8,071 nt of DNA, from the NCBI GenBank assembly GCA_031283015.1, contig JAITCQ010000104.1:1-8071 (forward strand), read 5' to 3'. The position numbers were made by a program, and so were the translations under genes. Shown here one piece after another: positions 1-6,210 of this stretch (the stretch's first letter is position 1; the number at the start of each line of letters is the position of its first letter). The stretch comes from Candidatus Methanoplasma sp. (GTDB taxonomy: Archaea; Thermoplasmatota; Thermoplasmata; Methanomassiliicoccales; Methanomethylophilaceae). The notes beneath the pieces were generated by a model that saw only the letters and a program-made list of their open reading frames with translations, did no database searches and had not been told where the DNA came from.

Positions 1-61
1 CGTGGAAGACCCATTCATATGGCTTCTCAACTGCGAGAGCCTGGAGGAGAAGAAGAAATGA
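1..61 (+). CDS. 3' end of an unidentified upstream gene (partial)
   Basis: The second forward frame is open from the window edge and ends at a TGA at 59-61. The visible C-terminus reads VEDPFIWLLNCESLEEKKK, a hydrophobic stretch followed by a charged Lys/Glu tail, which is typical of a real protein end. Its stop overlaps the next start codon as ATGA (58-61), the classic arrangement of translationally coupled genes in one operon. Only 19 residues are visible, so no family can be assigned. By context it might be a partner of the GrpE-like/Hsp70 pair, for example a J-domain protein, but nothing in the sequence shows that. Confidence 0.6.
   Translation, partial: VEDPFIWLLNCESLEEKKK
43..48 (+). 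promoter_or_regulatory. Shine-Dalgarno site that fixes the GrpE-like start
   Basis: GGAGGA lies 9 nt before the ATG at 58. This site and the ATGA overlap favour the start at 58 over the in-frame ATG at 19, which has no ribosome-binding sequence in the visible bases and would lie within the upstream gene. Confidence 0.65.
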
Positions 62-819
62 TCGAGAAGAAGAGACCAAGCAAGACCAGCAAGCTTAAGA
101 ATTTCCTTGTGACGGGGACCATCGACGAGGAGGGGGACGACCGCAGCATCACCGATGCGGACGTGCCTTCGGAGACGTCGGGGGTCAGGGTGCTTCCCGA
201 CGACATGCCGGAGGAGGACTACAGGATACCGACGGTGGAGATCGTCATAGAGACGGAGGAACCGGCGGAACCCGAACCGGAAACGGGACCCGCGCCGCAG
301 GAGGACCTATGCGCCCTTGAAGCGGAGATCGCGGAGCTCAAGGAAATGGTGGCCGCCCTGGCGTCCGAGCTGGGGAAGTACGCCACCTCGAAAGAGCAGC
401 TGAAAGAATACACAACGGTCATGAACAGAAGGGATGCGGAGATCGCGAACAGGAAGTTCCTGGGGATGCTGGAGCAACTGTCCGCGATGAGGGAGGACTT
501 CTTCAAGCTCTGCAACGGAATAAACGCTAAACTGGACAGTTTCTCGTCGAAGGACATCCTGGGGTCGTTCGAGGCATACGGTGTGGACATGGAGAATATC
601 CTGGTCGACAGCGGCGTGCAGATCGGACCCAGCAAGTTCGAGAGACTGAACACCCTATACCAAAGGATCGTCGATGTCATACCCACCGACGACGAATCTA
701 TCAACGGTATGATAGCGGAGAGAGTGTCCGACGGGTACGTGTACCAGGGGCGCGTTCTCTTAAAGGAGAAAGTGAAGATCTATAGATTTTCTGAGAACGG
801 AAGAACAGAAGGAGATTGA
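58..819 (+). CDS. Divergent GrpE-like nucleotide-exchange factor with acidic N-terminal extension
   Basis: Protein of 253 aa. Residues 1-16 are basic. Residues 20-85 form a low-complexity, Glu/Asp/Pro-rich region that is probably disordered. Residues 82-160 are rich in heptad-like Leu/Glu/Lys and look like the long coiled coil of GrpE. Residues 176-244 resemble the GrpE beta domain: a Gly-containing segment (VDSGVQIGPSKFERL), then VIPTDDESINGMIAERVSDG and GYVYQGRVLLKEKVKIYRF, which parallel the family's P-x-D...GTV...GY..NGRVLRPA.V.V pattern. GrpE dimers release ADP from Hsp70, and the gene sits 5 bp upstream of an Hsp70 gene, which strongly supports that role. It is longer than typical GrpE (about 170-200 aa) because of the acidic extension. 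The match is by motif recognition only. The family call is fairly sure; its being the housekeeping GrpE is doubtful. Confidence 0.75.
   Translation: MIEKKRPSKTSKLKNFLVTGTIDEEGDDRSITDADVPSETSGVRVLPDDMPEEDYRIPTVEIVIETEEPAEPEPETGPAPQEDLCALEAEIAELKEMVAALASELGKYATSKEQLKEYTTVMNRRDAEIANRKFLGMLEQLSAMREDFFKLCNGINAKLDSFSSKDILGSFEAYGVDMENILVDSGVQIGPSKFERLNTLYQRIVDVIPTDDESINGMIAERVSDGYVYQGRVLLKEKVKIYRFSENGRTEGD
809..814 (+). promoter_or_regulatory. Ribosome-binding site of the Hsp70 gene
   Basis: AAGGAG inside the last codons of the GrpE-like gene lies 10 nt before the ATG at 825. It supports that ATG over the in-frame TTG at 816, which would leave almost no spacing and adds only three residues (M-R-K) before the conserved N-terminus. 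Confidence 0.55.
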
Positions 820-824
820 GAAAA

Positions 825-2408
825 ATGAGCAACGAATATATGATAGGGATTGACCTGGGCACGACCTACTCGTGTCTAGCGTACATAGACGAAGAAGGTG
901 ACCCGGTGGTTGAGAAGAACTTCGAACAGGAGGACACAACGCCGTCGGTCATACTCTTCAACGAGAACGGAGAGATAATTGTCGGTTCGCCCGCCAAGGA
1001 TATGGCGATAATGTATCCCATAGAAAGGGTGGTCACCGCAATAAAAAGGCAGATCGGGACCGATTACGAAGTGGACATCGACGGGGACAGGTACACGCCG
1101 GTCACTTTGTCCGCGGCGATACTGAGGAAGATGATCAACGACTTCAACGACAACCACGGCGTTGATGTGAAGAAAGCGGTGATCACCTGCCCCGCGTACT
1201 TCGGACAGAACGAGAGGGACGCTACGAAGACCGCCGGAAAGGTGGCGGGGCTTGAGGACGTCACCATAATCAACGAGCCCACCGCGGCGGCCATATCCTT
1301 CGGGTTCGGCGCCGGCGGGACGGAAAAGAAGAGGGTCATGGTCTACGACCTCGGAGGAGGAACGTTCGACGTGACCATCCTTGACATCGACGGGAGCTCG
1401 TTCACGGCGGTTGCCACGGACGGCGAGAGGCTTCTCGGAGGAAAGGACTGGGACCAGGTCCTTATCAAGATAATAAAGCAGAAAGTGTGCGAGGAGAACG
1501 ACATAGAGGCAAGCGAACTCGACGATGATGACGACGTGAAGCAGTCGCTCATACTTGACTCGGAGACGATCAAGAAGAGGCTGTCGTCGGCGGAATCCAC
1601 GAAGGGAACGCTGACGGTGGGCGGGAAGAAGGCCGTGTACACCATAACAAGGGCTGAATTCGAGGCCGCGACCGCGCCCCTCATGCAGACCACCCTCGAC
1701 ATAATCGAGAGGGCCCTCGCGTCAAAGAACTTCACGATCGGCGACATCAACGACGTCATCCTTGTGGGCGGCTCCTCGAGGATGCCTCAGGTCAAGGACG
1801 GCATAACCAAGAAATACCCGGACGCGAACATCAGGATCTTCGATCCCGACCAGTCCATCGCGAAGGGAGCGGCGATATTCGCGGGCGCCCACAACTGGGC
1901 GGGCGCGGAGGAGTTCGCCGCCGCAGCCGCGGCGGGCCAGACGTACGTTCCGAAAGAGGGCGAGATCACCGTGCACAACGTCCTGAGCAAGTCCTTCGGT
2001 ATCAAGGCCGAGTATGAAGACGGAAAGGTGATGATATCCAACATCATATTCAGGAACGAGGTCCTTCCGATAGTCTCCACGAAGACGTACTACCCCGTTG
2101 AGGACGGCCAGACCTCCATCAAGGTGGAGATATTCGAGAACTCCGCGTCCAACAACTCCGAGGGGAAGAGGATCGATGTCATCGACGGATACAGCGTCGG
2201 AGAGTTCGAGATGGACCTTCCCGAGGGAGCGAACAGGAGCACCCCGATAACCGTCAAGTTCGTCGCCACGGACGAAGGCATACTCGTCTCGCACGTGGAC
2301 TGCATGTCCAGACACACGGAGTACCAGCTGCAGAACAAGCTCCAGATGTCCGACGCCGACATCAAGGAGTCCCAGGGCCTGATGGAAAAGGTCTCCAACG
2401 CAAACTGA
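825..2408 (+). CDS. Short, lid-less Hsp70 (DnaK/HscC-like) chaperone
   Basis: Protein of 527 aa, against about 610-640 for standard DnaK. The ATPase domain spans about residues 5-357: phosphate-1 motif IGIDLGTTYS (7-16), a Lys (74) in AIKRQIG that matches the catalytic Lys of DnaK, NEPTAAA (150-156), phosphate-2 motif YDLGGGTFDVTI (174-185), and adenosine motif VILVGGSSRMPQV (311-323). The Thr/Asn usually found in the GD[TN]xLGG segment is Arg here (GERLLGG, 200-206). An Ala-rich stretch (359-371) precedes the linker, where the usual DVLLLD is replaced by EITVHN. Residues about 380-500 form the substrate-binding beta-sandwich. The chain ends about 25 residues later, so only the first lid helix can exist. 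It is probably an ATP-driven chaperone for a restricted client set, working with the GrpE-like protein upstream. HscC of E. coli is a similarly short relative. Family certain; specialisation inferred. Confidence 0.93.
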   Translation: MSNEYMIGIDLGTTYSCLAYIDEEGDPVVEKNFEQEDTTPSVILFNENGEIIVGSPAKDMAIMYPIERVVTAIKRQIGTDYEVDIDGDRYTPVTLSAAILRKMINDFNDNHGVDVKKAVITCPAYFGQNERDATKTAGKVAGLEDVTIINEPTAAAISFGFGAGGTEKKRVMVYDLGGGTFDVTILDIDGSSFTAVATDGERLLGGKDWDQVLIKIIKQKVCEENDIEASELDDDDDVKQSLILDSETIKKRLSSAESTKGTLTVGGKKAVYTITRAEFEAATAPLMQTTLDIIERALASKNFTIGDINDVILVGGSSRMPQVKDGITKKYPDANIRIFDPDQSIAKGAAIFAGAHNWAGAEEFAAAAAAGQTYVPKEGEITVHNVLSKSFGIKAEYEDGKVMISNIIFRNEVLPIVSTKTYYPVEDGQTSIKVEIFENSASNNSEGKRIDVIDGYSVGEFEMDLPEGANRSTPITVKFVATDEGILVSHVDCMSRHTEYQLQNKLQMSDADIKESQGLMEKVSNAN

Positions 2409-2414
2409 ATGAAC

Positions 2415-2446
2415 CGGGGGCTCACGCCCCCGTTCTTTTTTTATTT
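2415..2446 (+). terminator. Hairpin plus T-run terminator after the Hsp70 gene
   Basis: A perfect 7-bp stem, CGGGGGC/GCCCCCG (2415-2421 with 2426-2432), encloses a TCAC loop and is followed by a T-rich tract, TTCTTTTTTTATTT. It begins 6 bp after the Hsp70 stop and ends 3 bp before the convergent pseudouridine synthase gene. In the opposite direction the hairpin is not followed by a T-run, so it mainly serves the plus-strand operon. Confidence 0.85.
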
Positions 2447-2449
2447 AAA

Positions 2450-3178
2450 TCACTTCAAGCCGAGCTGTCTGTACAGCTCGTCCCTTTCCTTTTTCGATAT
2501 ATCCCTGTAACGGCCCTCTTTGAGATCCCCCAGGACGATGTTCACCACCCTTATCCGTTTCAGGTTCCTTACTCCATAACCCAGCTGCCCGCACATCCTT
2601 CTTATCTGCCTGTTGAGTCCCTGTCTAAGGATCACCCTGAACTCCCTGGGACCCGTCTGTTCCGCGAAGCATTTCTTGGTCACCCTGCCGTCGTCCAAAA
2701 GCACTCCGCCGGACATCTGGCCTATGAATTCTTCCGTGACGTCCCTGTCCACCCTTACTACGTACTCCTTCTCGTGTTCGTTCTTCGAGCGCATTATCCT
2801 GTCTGCGAGCGCGCCGTTGTTGGTCATCAGAAGAAGGCCTTCGGAATCCTTGTCCAGCCTCCCGACGGAGAATATCCTCTTCGGGTACCCTATGAAGTCT
2901 ATCACGTTATCCTCATCGCCGGGGTCAGAGGTGGAGGTTATCCCGGCCGGCTTATAGAAAGCGAGGATGATATCTTCCCTCACTCTTTCCACTTCTTTGC
3001 CGTCAAGGGATACCTTGTTCTCTGGGAACACCTTGTCCCCGAGGACCGCGGTCCGCCCGTCAACGGACACCCGGCCTTCCTCGATCATCCTGTCCGCCCC
3101 TCTCCTTGACGCGGCCCCCGCTTCGCTCAGGAATTTGTTGAGCCTTATCCCTTCATCCTCTTCCTTGCCTGCGGCCAT
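2450..3178 (-). CDS. RsuA/RluF-family rRNA pseudouridine synthase
   Basis: Protein of 242 aa that isomerises a specific uridine in rRNA to pseudouridine. Residues 11-60 form an S4 RNA-binding domain (RLNKFLSEAGAASRRGADRM then EGRVSVDG). The catalytic domain follows with the family signature SVGRLDKDSEGLLLMTNNG (104-122), in which Asp109 is the expected nucleophile. The C-terminal motifs RQGLNRQIRRMC (185-196) and LKRIRVVNIVLGDLKEGRYR (206-225) fit the RluF branch (23S rRNA) better than RsuA, but I would not fix the target uridine from this. The start at 3178 was chosen because the longer in-frame version to 3307 adds residues with no family similarity that overlap the divergent gene, and because a TATA-like box lies 27 nt upstream. 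The family is essentially bacterial, so horizontal acquisition is likely if the host is archaeal. Confidence 0.92.
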   Translation of the reverse strand: MAAGKEEDEGIRLNKFLSEAGAASRRGADRMIEEGRVSVDGRTAVLGDKVFPENKVSLDGKEVERVREDIILAFYKPAGITSTSDPGDEDNVIDFIGYPKRIFSVGRLDKDSEGLLLMTNNGALADRIMRSKNEHEKEYVVRVDRDVTEEFIGQMSGGVLLDDGRVTKKCFAEQTGPREFRVILRQGLNRQIRRMCGQLGYGVRNLKRIRVVNIVLGDLKEGRYRDISKKERDELYRQLGLK

Positions 3179-3201
3179 GCTCAACCGTAACAGGCCCGAT
3201 G

Positions 3202-3209
3202 TTTTTAAC
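3202..3209. promoter_or_regulatory. Shared TATA-like box between divergent genes
   Basis: The only AT-rich element in the 58-bp spacer is GTTTTTAAC and its complement GTTAAAAAC (3201-3209). Its centre is about 27 nt from the pseudouridine synthase ATG (minus strand) and about 31 nt from the pirin ATG (plus strand). Both distances fit archaeal TBP binding with transcripts starting at or within a few nucleotides of the start codons. Confidence 0.5.
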
Positions 3210-3236
3210 CTGTTGTTCGTTCTACGTACGCGTGAT

Positions 3237-4280
3237 ATGAGGATGTTCGGAAAGAAAAGGCGCGGACCTGTGATAAAGACGCAGTACCTGAAACTGCATT
3301 GGGACACGGAGGACCCCTTCGTGTTCGCCTCCCATCACGCCGACGACTATCCCAAAGGGAACGCCCAACAAGCCCCGCCGCTGCGAGAGATCGGCGGAAG
3401 GGACCTGGGAAGGGATTACAAAAAGATCTTCGGTTTCCGGATGTATCACGGGAAGGTGGTGCCGGGATTTCCCATGCACGCGCACTGGGGGTATGAAACT
3501 GTCACCATACCGGAGATAGGTTTCATAGACCATTTTGATTCGCTCGGCAACCAGGGGAGATACGGGTTCGGGGACGTCCAATGGGTGTCCGCCGGGAGCA
3601 TGTACCTGCACGATGAGATGTATCCTCTTGCGTACGACGACCGCCCCAATCCCAATAACATAACCCAAATAATGCTCAACCTGCCGCTGAAGGACAAAGG
3701 GACAGAGCCTGCGGTCGGGATGATGTGGTCCGAGAACATACCCGTGGTGAACGGAAGGGACGAGAACGGCGGGGAGTACTCCGTGAAGATAATAGCCGGA
3801 AGCTTCGGCGGGAAGGATGCGCTACCTCCGAACGGCGTCTCCCTGGCGGCTAACGAGAACAACCGCATCAGGATACTGATGATAAGGATGTCCCCTGGCT
3901 CGAAGATCGTGCTGCCTGCCGTCACGAGCACGATCAACAGGAACCTCTACTTCATATCCGGCGGGACCGTCGGTATAGGTGGCGAGGCGTACGAATCGTC
4001 GCAGAGGCTCAAGCTCAAAGGGGACGAAGACATAACAATGACCAACGAGGATGCCGAAGGAACATACTGGCTGCTTGAGGGGGAGCCGATAGGGGAAAGA
4101 ATGTCCTCCTTCGGACCGGTCATCCTGGGCAGCGACAAGGATGTCCGGAAAGCCATGGACCACATAAGGAGGAATGAGTTCGACAGCTGGCCGTGGGACC
4201 TCGTGGACAAGTTCCATCCCAAAGGGACGGAAAGGTTCATCCGGTTCTCCGACGACAGGGAGGAAAGGCCTCCCGTTTGA
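3237..4280 (+). CDS. Pirin-family bicupin protein
   Basis: Protein of 347 aa. The N-terminal cupin contains HAHWGYETVTIPEIGFIDHF (81-100), DSLGNQGRYGFGDVQWVSAG (101-120) and the following YLHDEM. These carry the pirin metal ligands His81, His83, His125 and Glu127, so an iron or similar metal site is predicted intact. The C-terminal cupin includes YFISGGTVGIGGEAY (238-252) and the pirin C-terminal motif GEPIGERMSSFGPVILGS (282-299). Family members act as metal-dependent redox sensors, transcription cofactors or quercetinases; which applies here cannot be told. It is longer than typical pirins (about 230-300 aa), with extra residues before the first cupin and at the C-terminus. An ATG at 3243 (two codons later) is an alternative start. 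The gene diverges from the pseudouridine synthase and its stop is 3 bp from the stop of the convergent GTPase gene. Confidence 0.92.
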   Translation: MRMFGKKRRGPVIKTQYLKLHWDTEDPFVFASHHADDYPKGNAQQAPPLREIGGRDLGRDYKKIFGFRMYHGKVVPGFPMHAHWGYETVTIPEIGFIDHFDSLGNQGRYGFGDVQWVSAGSMYLHDEMYPLAYDDRPNPNNITQIMLNLPLKDKGTEPAVGMMWSENIPVVNGRDENGGEYSVKIIAGSFGGKDALPPNGVSLAANENNRIRILMIRMSPGSKIVLPAVTSTINRNLYFISGGTVGIGGEAYESSQRLKLKGDEDITMTNEDAEGTYWLLEGEPIGERMSSFGPVILGSDKDVRKAMDHIRRNEFDSWPWDLVDKFHPKGTERFIRFSDDREERPPV

Positions 4281-4283
4281 CCG

Positions 4284-5810
4284 TCAGAACATCCTTCTCT
4301 TCAGATCGGGGTCGTTCTCCGACAGTATCCACGCGAAGGGCTCCATTGCGGTGTTGTCGTCGCCGAGGGACGCGATCTTGAAGAACTTGACGTTCCCGAA
4401 TGCGGACCGTGCGATCTCGGCTATCATCCTGTGGCCATACCTGTTCAGGAACTCGACCGGCGAAGCCTCGGCGTTGACCACCGACCTTACTTTCGGATCA
4501 TCCATCTTCGTAAGCACGACTGCCAGCGGCACCGTGGACTTGATCGCCGGACCGTAGCCGTTGATCTCCGTGTACATATGATAGAAGGATTCCAGCGTCG
4601 CTACGGGCGTGTTCTTCGAACCCTTCGTCGGGGACTGGGAGTGGTGCAGCGCCATCACCTCGAGGGGATTGATCGCAAAGATTATGCCGTCGTTGTATCT
4701 GTAATACTCCTCGAAGAGTATCTTCTCCTTGTCCGGCTGGAATTCGATGCCGGATATGTCGTTTATGACCACCTGCTTTTCGTGAAGGTCCCGGGACCTC
4801 AGGAAGAGATACTCCGAATCCAGCTCCCCCGCCTCGGTGGGAGGGACGCGGGCCTTCGTGCGCTGGGCGTTGAGAGATATTCCGTCGGTCATTATCTCGC
4901 ACACGACGCCCTTCTCCTTTGCCATGGTCGCCATCGACTCGACGGCGGAGATCATCATGGTTGTTTTCCCGGAGCCGACGGAGCCGACCATGGAGATGAC
5001 GAGGGGCTTCGCCTCGTGAGTGAACATCTCTCCTTTGCAGTACGGGCACACCGACGGCAGCTTTGACCTTATCCCGTCGGCGCTGGTGCTTGGTATCTTA
5101 TGGTTCCAGTTGCAGGTATGGTACTTCACGCCGTACCTGTTAGGAACTGGGTACGAAAGGATGAGTCCGCACCTGCACTTGATGTTCGGCCGAGAGAAGT
5201 TCCTTTTGCATTTGGGACATATCGCATACTGCGTCTCCTTCTCATATTCCGCAAGGTCCTTCGACGCCGCCACTTTTATTCTGACCGTCATCACTGCCCA
5301 TACTATCAGGAAGACCACAGCCAGGACAAGATCCATTATCAGCGCGAAGGGCAGCATGAACGGCAGGAGTATTATCGGGAGTATGACCGGCGCTTTCTTC
5401 ATATCCCAAGCGGCGACGAATATGTTCCAGGGTATCATCATGCAGAAAAGGAACGCTTTCGGCCTGTGCGTGAAGAGGTATTCCTGAGGATCGTCCTCCT
5501 TTCCCTTGAGATTCCGGGTCGGTTTTGACGCACATCCCGCAACCACGAGCACGAAGCCTATCGCAAACAGGAACATGGTGAGGTATGCGTTGCCGCCCTC
5601 CTCCCCGCCGCCTGTGTATATCCCGATCAGTCCCCAGAACGCGTCATGTAAGGACTCCGGTATCGTAATGCCGTCTCCGAAGAGGGGGAAGGCCTCGATT
5701 GAGTTTGTCCCGCCGTTTATGTTCGATAGAGTAAGAACGAACGAAAGCGCGACGTAAACAGAGGCAACACCGATCACGGTTCCCATCAATGCCTGGTTTG
5801 TCTTGTTCAT
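4284..5810 (-). CDS. Membrane-anchored zinc-ribbon/TRAFAC-like GTPase
   Basis: Protein of 508 aa. Hydrophobic segments at about 8-28, 76-94, 117-134, 139-157 and 158-178 predict four to five transmembrane helices. A Cys-rich segment follows: CPKC (198-201), CRCG (212-215), C233 and CPYC (255-258), which looks like one or two zinc ribbons. The rest is a P-loop GTPase: Walker A GSVGSGKTT (276-284), a G3-like DISG (351-354) after a hydrophobic strand, and G4 TKMD (434-437) after AVVL. DxxG plus TKxD points to the TRAFAC class, binding GTP. Zinc-ribbon GTPases of this kind resemble the double-GTPase families described in predicted conflict and signalling systems, but that assignment is tentative. 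The catalytic part presumably faces the cytoplasm. The start at 5810 is supported by a TATA-like box 27 nt upstream. No known pathway can be assigned. Confidence 0.8.
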   Translation of the reverse strand: MNKTNQALMGTVIGVASVYVALSFVLTLSNINGGTNSIEAFPLFGDGITIPESLHDAFWGLIGIYTGGGEEGGNAYLTMFLFAIGFVLVVAGCASKPTRNLKGKEDDPQEYLFTHRPKAFLFCMMIPWNIFVAAWDMKKAPVILPIILLPFMLPFALIMDLVLAVVFLIVWAVMTVRIKVAASKDLAEYEKETQYAICPKCKRNFSRPNIKCRCGLILSYPVPNRYGVKYHTCNWNHKIPSTSADGIRSKLPSVCPYCKGEMFTHEAKPLVISMVGSVGSGKTTMMISAVESMATMAKEKGVVCEIMTDGISLNAQRTKARVPPTEAGELDSEYLFLRSRDLHEKQVVINDISGIEFQPDKEKILFEEYYRYNDGIIFAINPLEVMALHHSQSPTKGSKNTPVATLESFYHMYTEINGYGPAIKSTVPLAVVLTKMDDPKVRSVVNAEASPVEFLNRYGHRMIAEIARSAFGNVKFFKIASLGDDNTAMEPFAWILSENDPDLKRRMF

Positions 5811-5832
5811 CCCCCTCTGTATGGGTATGAAG

Positions 5833-5841
5833 AAATATAAT
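5833..5841 (-). promoter_or_regulatory. TATA-like box of the GTPase gene
   Basis: On the minus strand it reads ATTATATTT, preceded by the purine-rich GGAAAACG, which would fit a TFB-recognition element. It is centred 27 nt before the ATG at 5810, predicting a leaderless or nearly leaderless mRNA. A GAGGGGG directly abuts the ATG but is too close to act as a normal Shine-Dalgarno site. Confidence 0.6.
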
Positions 5842-5930
5842 CGTTTTCCGCCTTGGATCGATCATGTCGGTCCAAAGTCTCGTGATTCCTGCCGACCAGC
5901 ATGACAAGGGACGGAGGAGAAGACAGAATC

Positions 5931-5939
5931 ATTAAATAA
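5931..5939 (+). promoter_or_regulatory. TATA-like box upstream of the candidate structured RNA
   Basis: ATTAAATAA stands out in GC-rich surroundings. With the usual 25-nt offset it would start transcription at about 5960, exactly where the first hairpin begins. No start codon with a plausible gene follows at that distance. Confidence 0.4.
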
Positions 5940-5959
5940 CGCAGGCGCCAGTGTATTCT

Positions 5960-6064
5960 GGGCTCTCCGGAAGGGAGCCGCCGTCTCGGGGAGGGACCGG
6001 TAGTAAATATCCGGTCCTGCAGCCGATCCGTCATCGGCCTCCGGGATGTTCAACCGATAGGAGG
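5960..6064 (+). ncRNA. Candidate structured RNA (three hairpins, possible pseudoknot)
   Basis: Three stems follow one another. Hairpin 1 (5961-5979) is GGCTC(T)CC paired with GGGAGCC around a GGAA loop of the GNRA type, with one bulged T. Hairpin 2 is GGACCGG (5994-6000) with CCGGTCC (6011-6017), a perfect 7-bp stem around a 10-nt AT-rich loop. Hairpin 3 is GCCGAT (6022-6027) with ATCGGC (6033-6038). Downstream, CCGAT (6054-6058) and GGAGG (6060-6064) could pair with ATCGG (6033-6037) and CCTCC (6038-6042), making a pseudoknot that competes with hairpin 3. A TATA-like box sits at the right distance upstream. The RNA might be an independent small RNA ending near the T-rich tract at 6142-6152, or the 5' leader of the surface-protein gene. 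It matches no RNA family I recognise. GC-rich DNA makes chance stems possible. Confidence 0.35.
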
Positions 6065-6141
6065 AGATGTCGTGGGACGCACAAGAACAGAAAAGGCCGC
6101 ATCATTCAGCGGGCCTGCTACCGTCGCAGCACCGCCTTCCG

Positions 6142-6152
6142 TTATTATTTTA
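6142..6152 (+). promoter_or_regulatory. Possible TATA-like box of the BIG2 protein gene
   Basis: TTATTATTTTA is the nearest AT-rich element before the gene. It would place the transcription start near 6172, giving a leader of about 40 nt that contains the Shine-Dalgarno site. The same T-rich tract could instead terminate a transcript begun near 5960. Confidence 0.35.
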
Positions 6153-6197
6153 CAATCGAAGCCGTCTGAAAGGCATCTGCAACTGTGCGTCGTTAAA

Positions 6198-6203
6198 GGG
6201 GAG
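6198..6203 (+). promoter_or_regulatory. Shine-Dalgarno site deciding the BIG2 protein start
   Basis: GGGGAG lies 7 nt before the ATG at 6211. That ATG opens directly into a signal peptide (basic MRIK, then a hydrophobic core), so it is preferred over the in-frame ATG at 6067, whose extra 48 residues would bury the signal peptide. Confidence 0.65.
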
Positions 6204-6210
6204 TAAGAAA

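Larger units (their letters stand above)
5811..6210. other. 400-bp gene-free region between divergent genes
   Basis: No convincing protein gene was found. Positions 5833-5841 hold the GTPase TATA-like box and 5931-5939 a second one on the plus strand. Positions 5961-6064 are dense in inverted repeats, and 6142-6152 is a T-rich stretch that could be the promoter of the surface-protein gene. Positions 5842-5930 and 6070-6140 show nothing I can interpret. The open frame continuing upstream of 6211 to an ATG at 6067 has no signal-peptide logic and was not used. Confidence 0.6.

Noticed and set aside
1722..2315. A 197-codon open frame antisense to the Hsp70 gene
   Set aside because: It lies entirely within a well-recognised Hsp70 coding region, has no recognisable motifs and reflects GC-rich codon bias.
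2967..3236. 90-residue N-terminal extension of pirin
   Set aside because: The sequence is Ser/Leu-rich, antisense to the pseudouridine synthase, and has no similarity to pirin. The shared TATA-like box lies inside it, so translation should begin at 3237.
5853..5875. Short inverted repeat TTGGA...TCCAA upstream of the GTPase TATA-like box
   Set aside because: Only 5 bp per arm with a 13-bp gap; chance occurrence is likely and no operator can be claimed.
5961..5979. Resemblance of the first hairpin (UCCGGAAGG) to the SRP RNA helix-8 tip
   Set aside because: The GGAA loop is shared, but the conserved internal loop (AGCA side) and the rest of the SRP RNA are missing. A GNRA loop on a GC stem is too common to count.
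5951..6169. Small Arg-rich open frame in the gene-free region
   Set aside because: It has no Shine-Dalgarno site or convincing start, its composition is that of GC-rich non-coding sequence, and the inverted repeats explain this stretch better.
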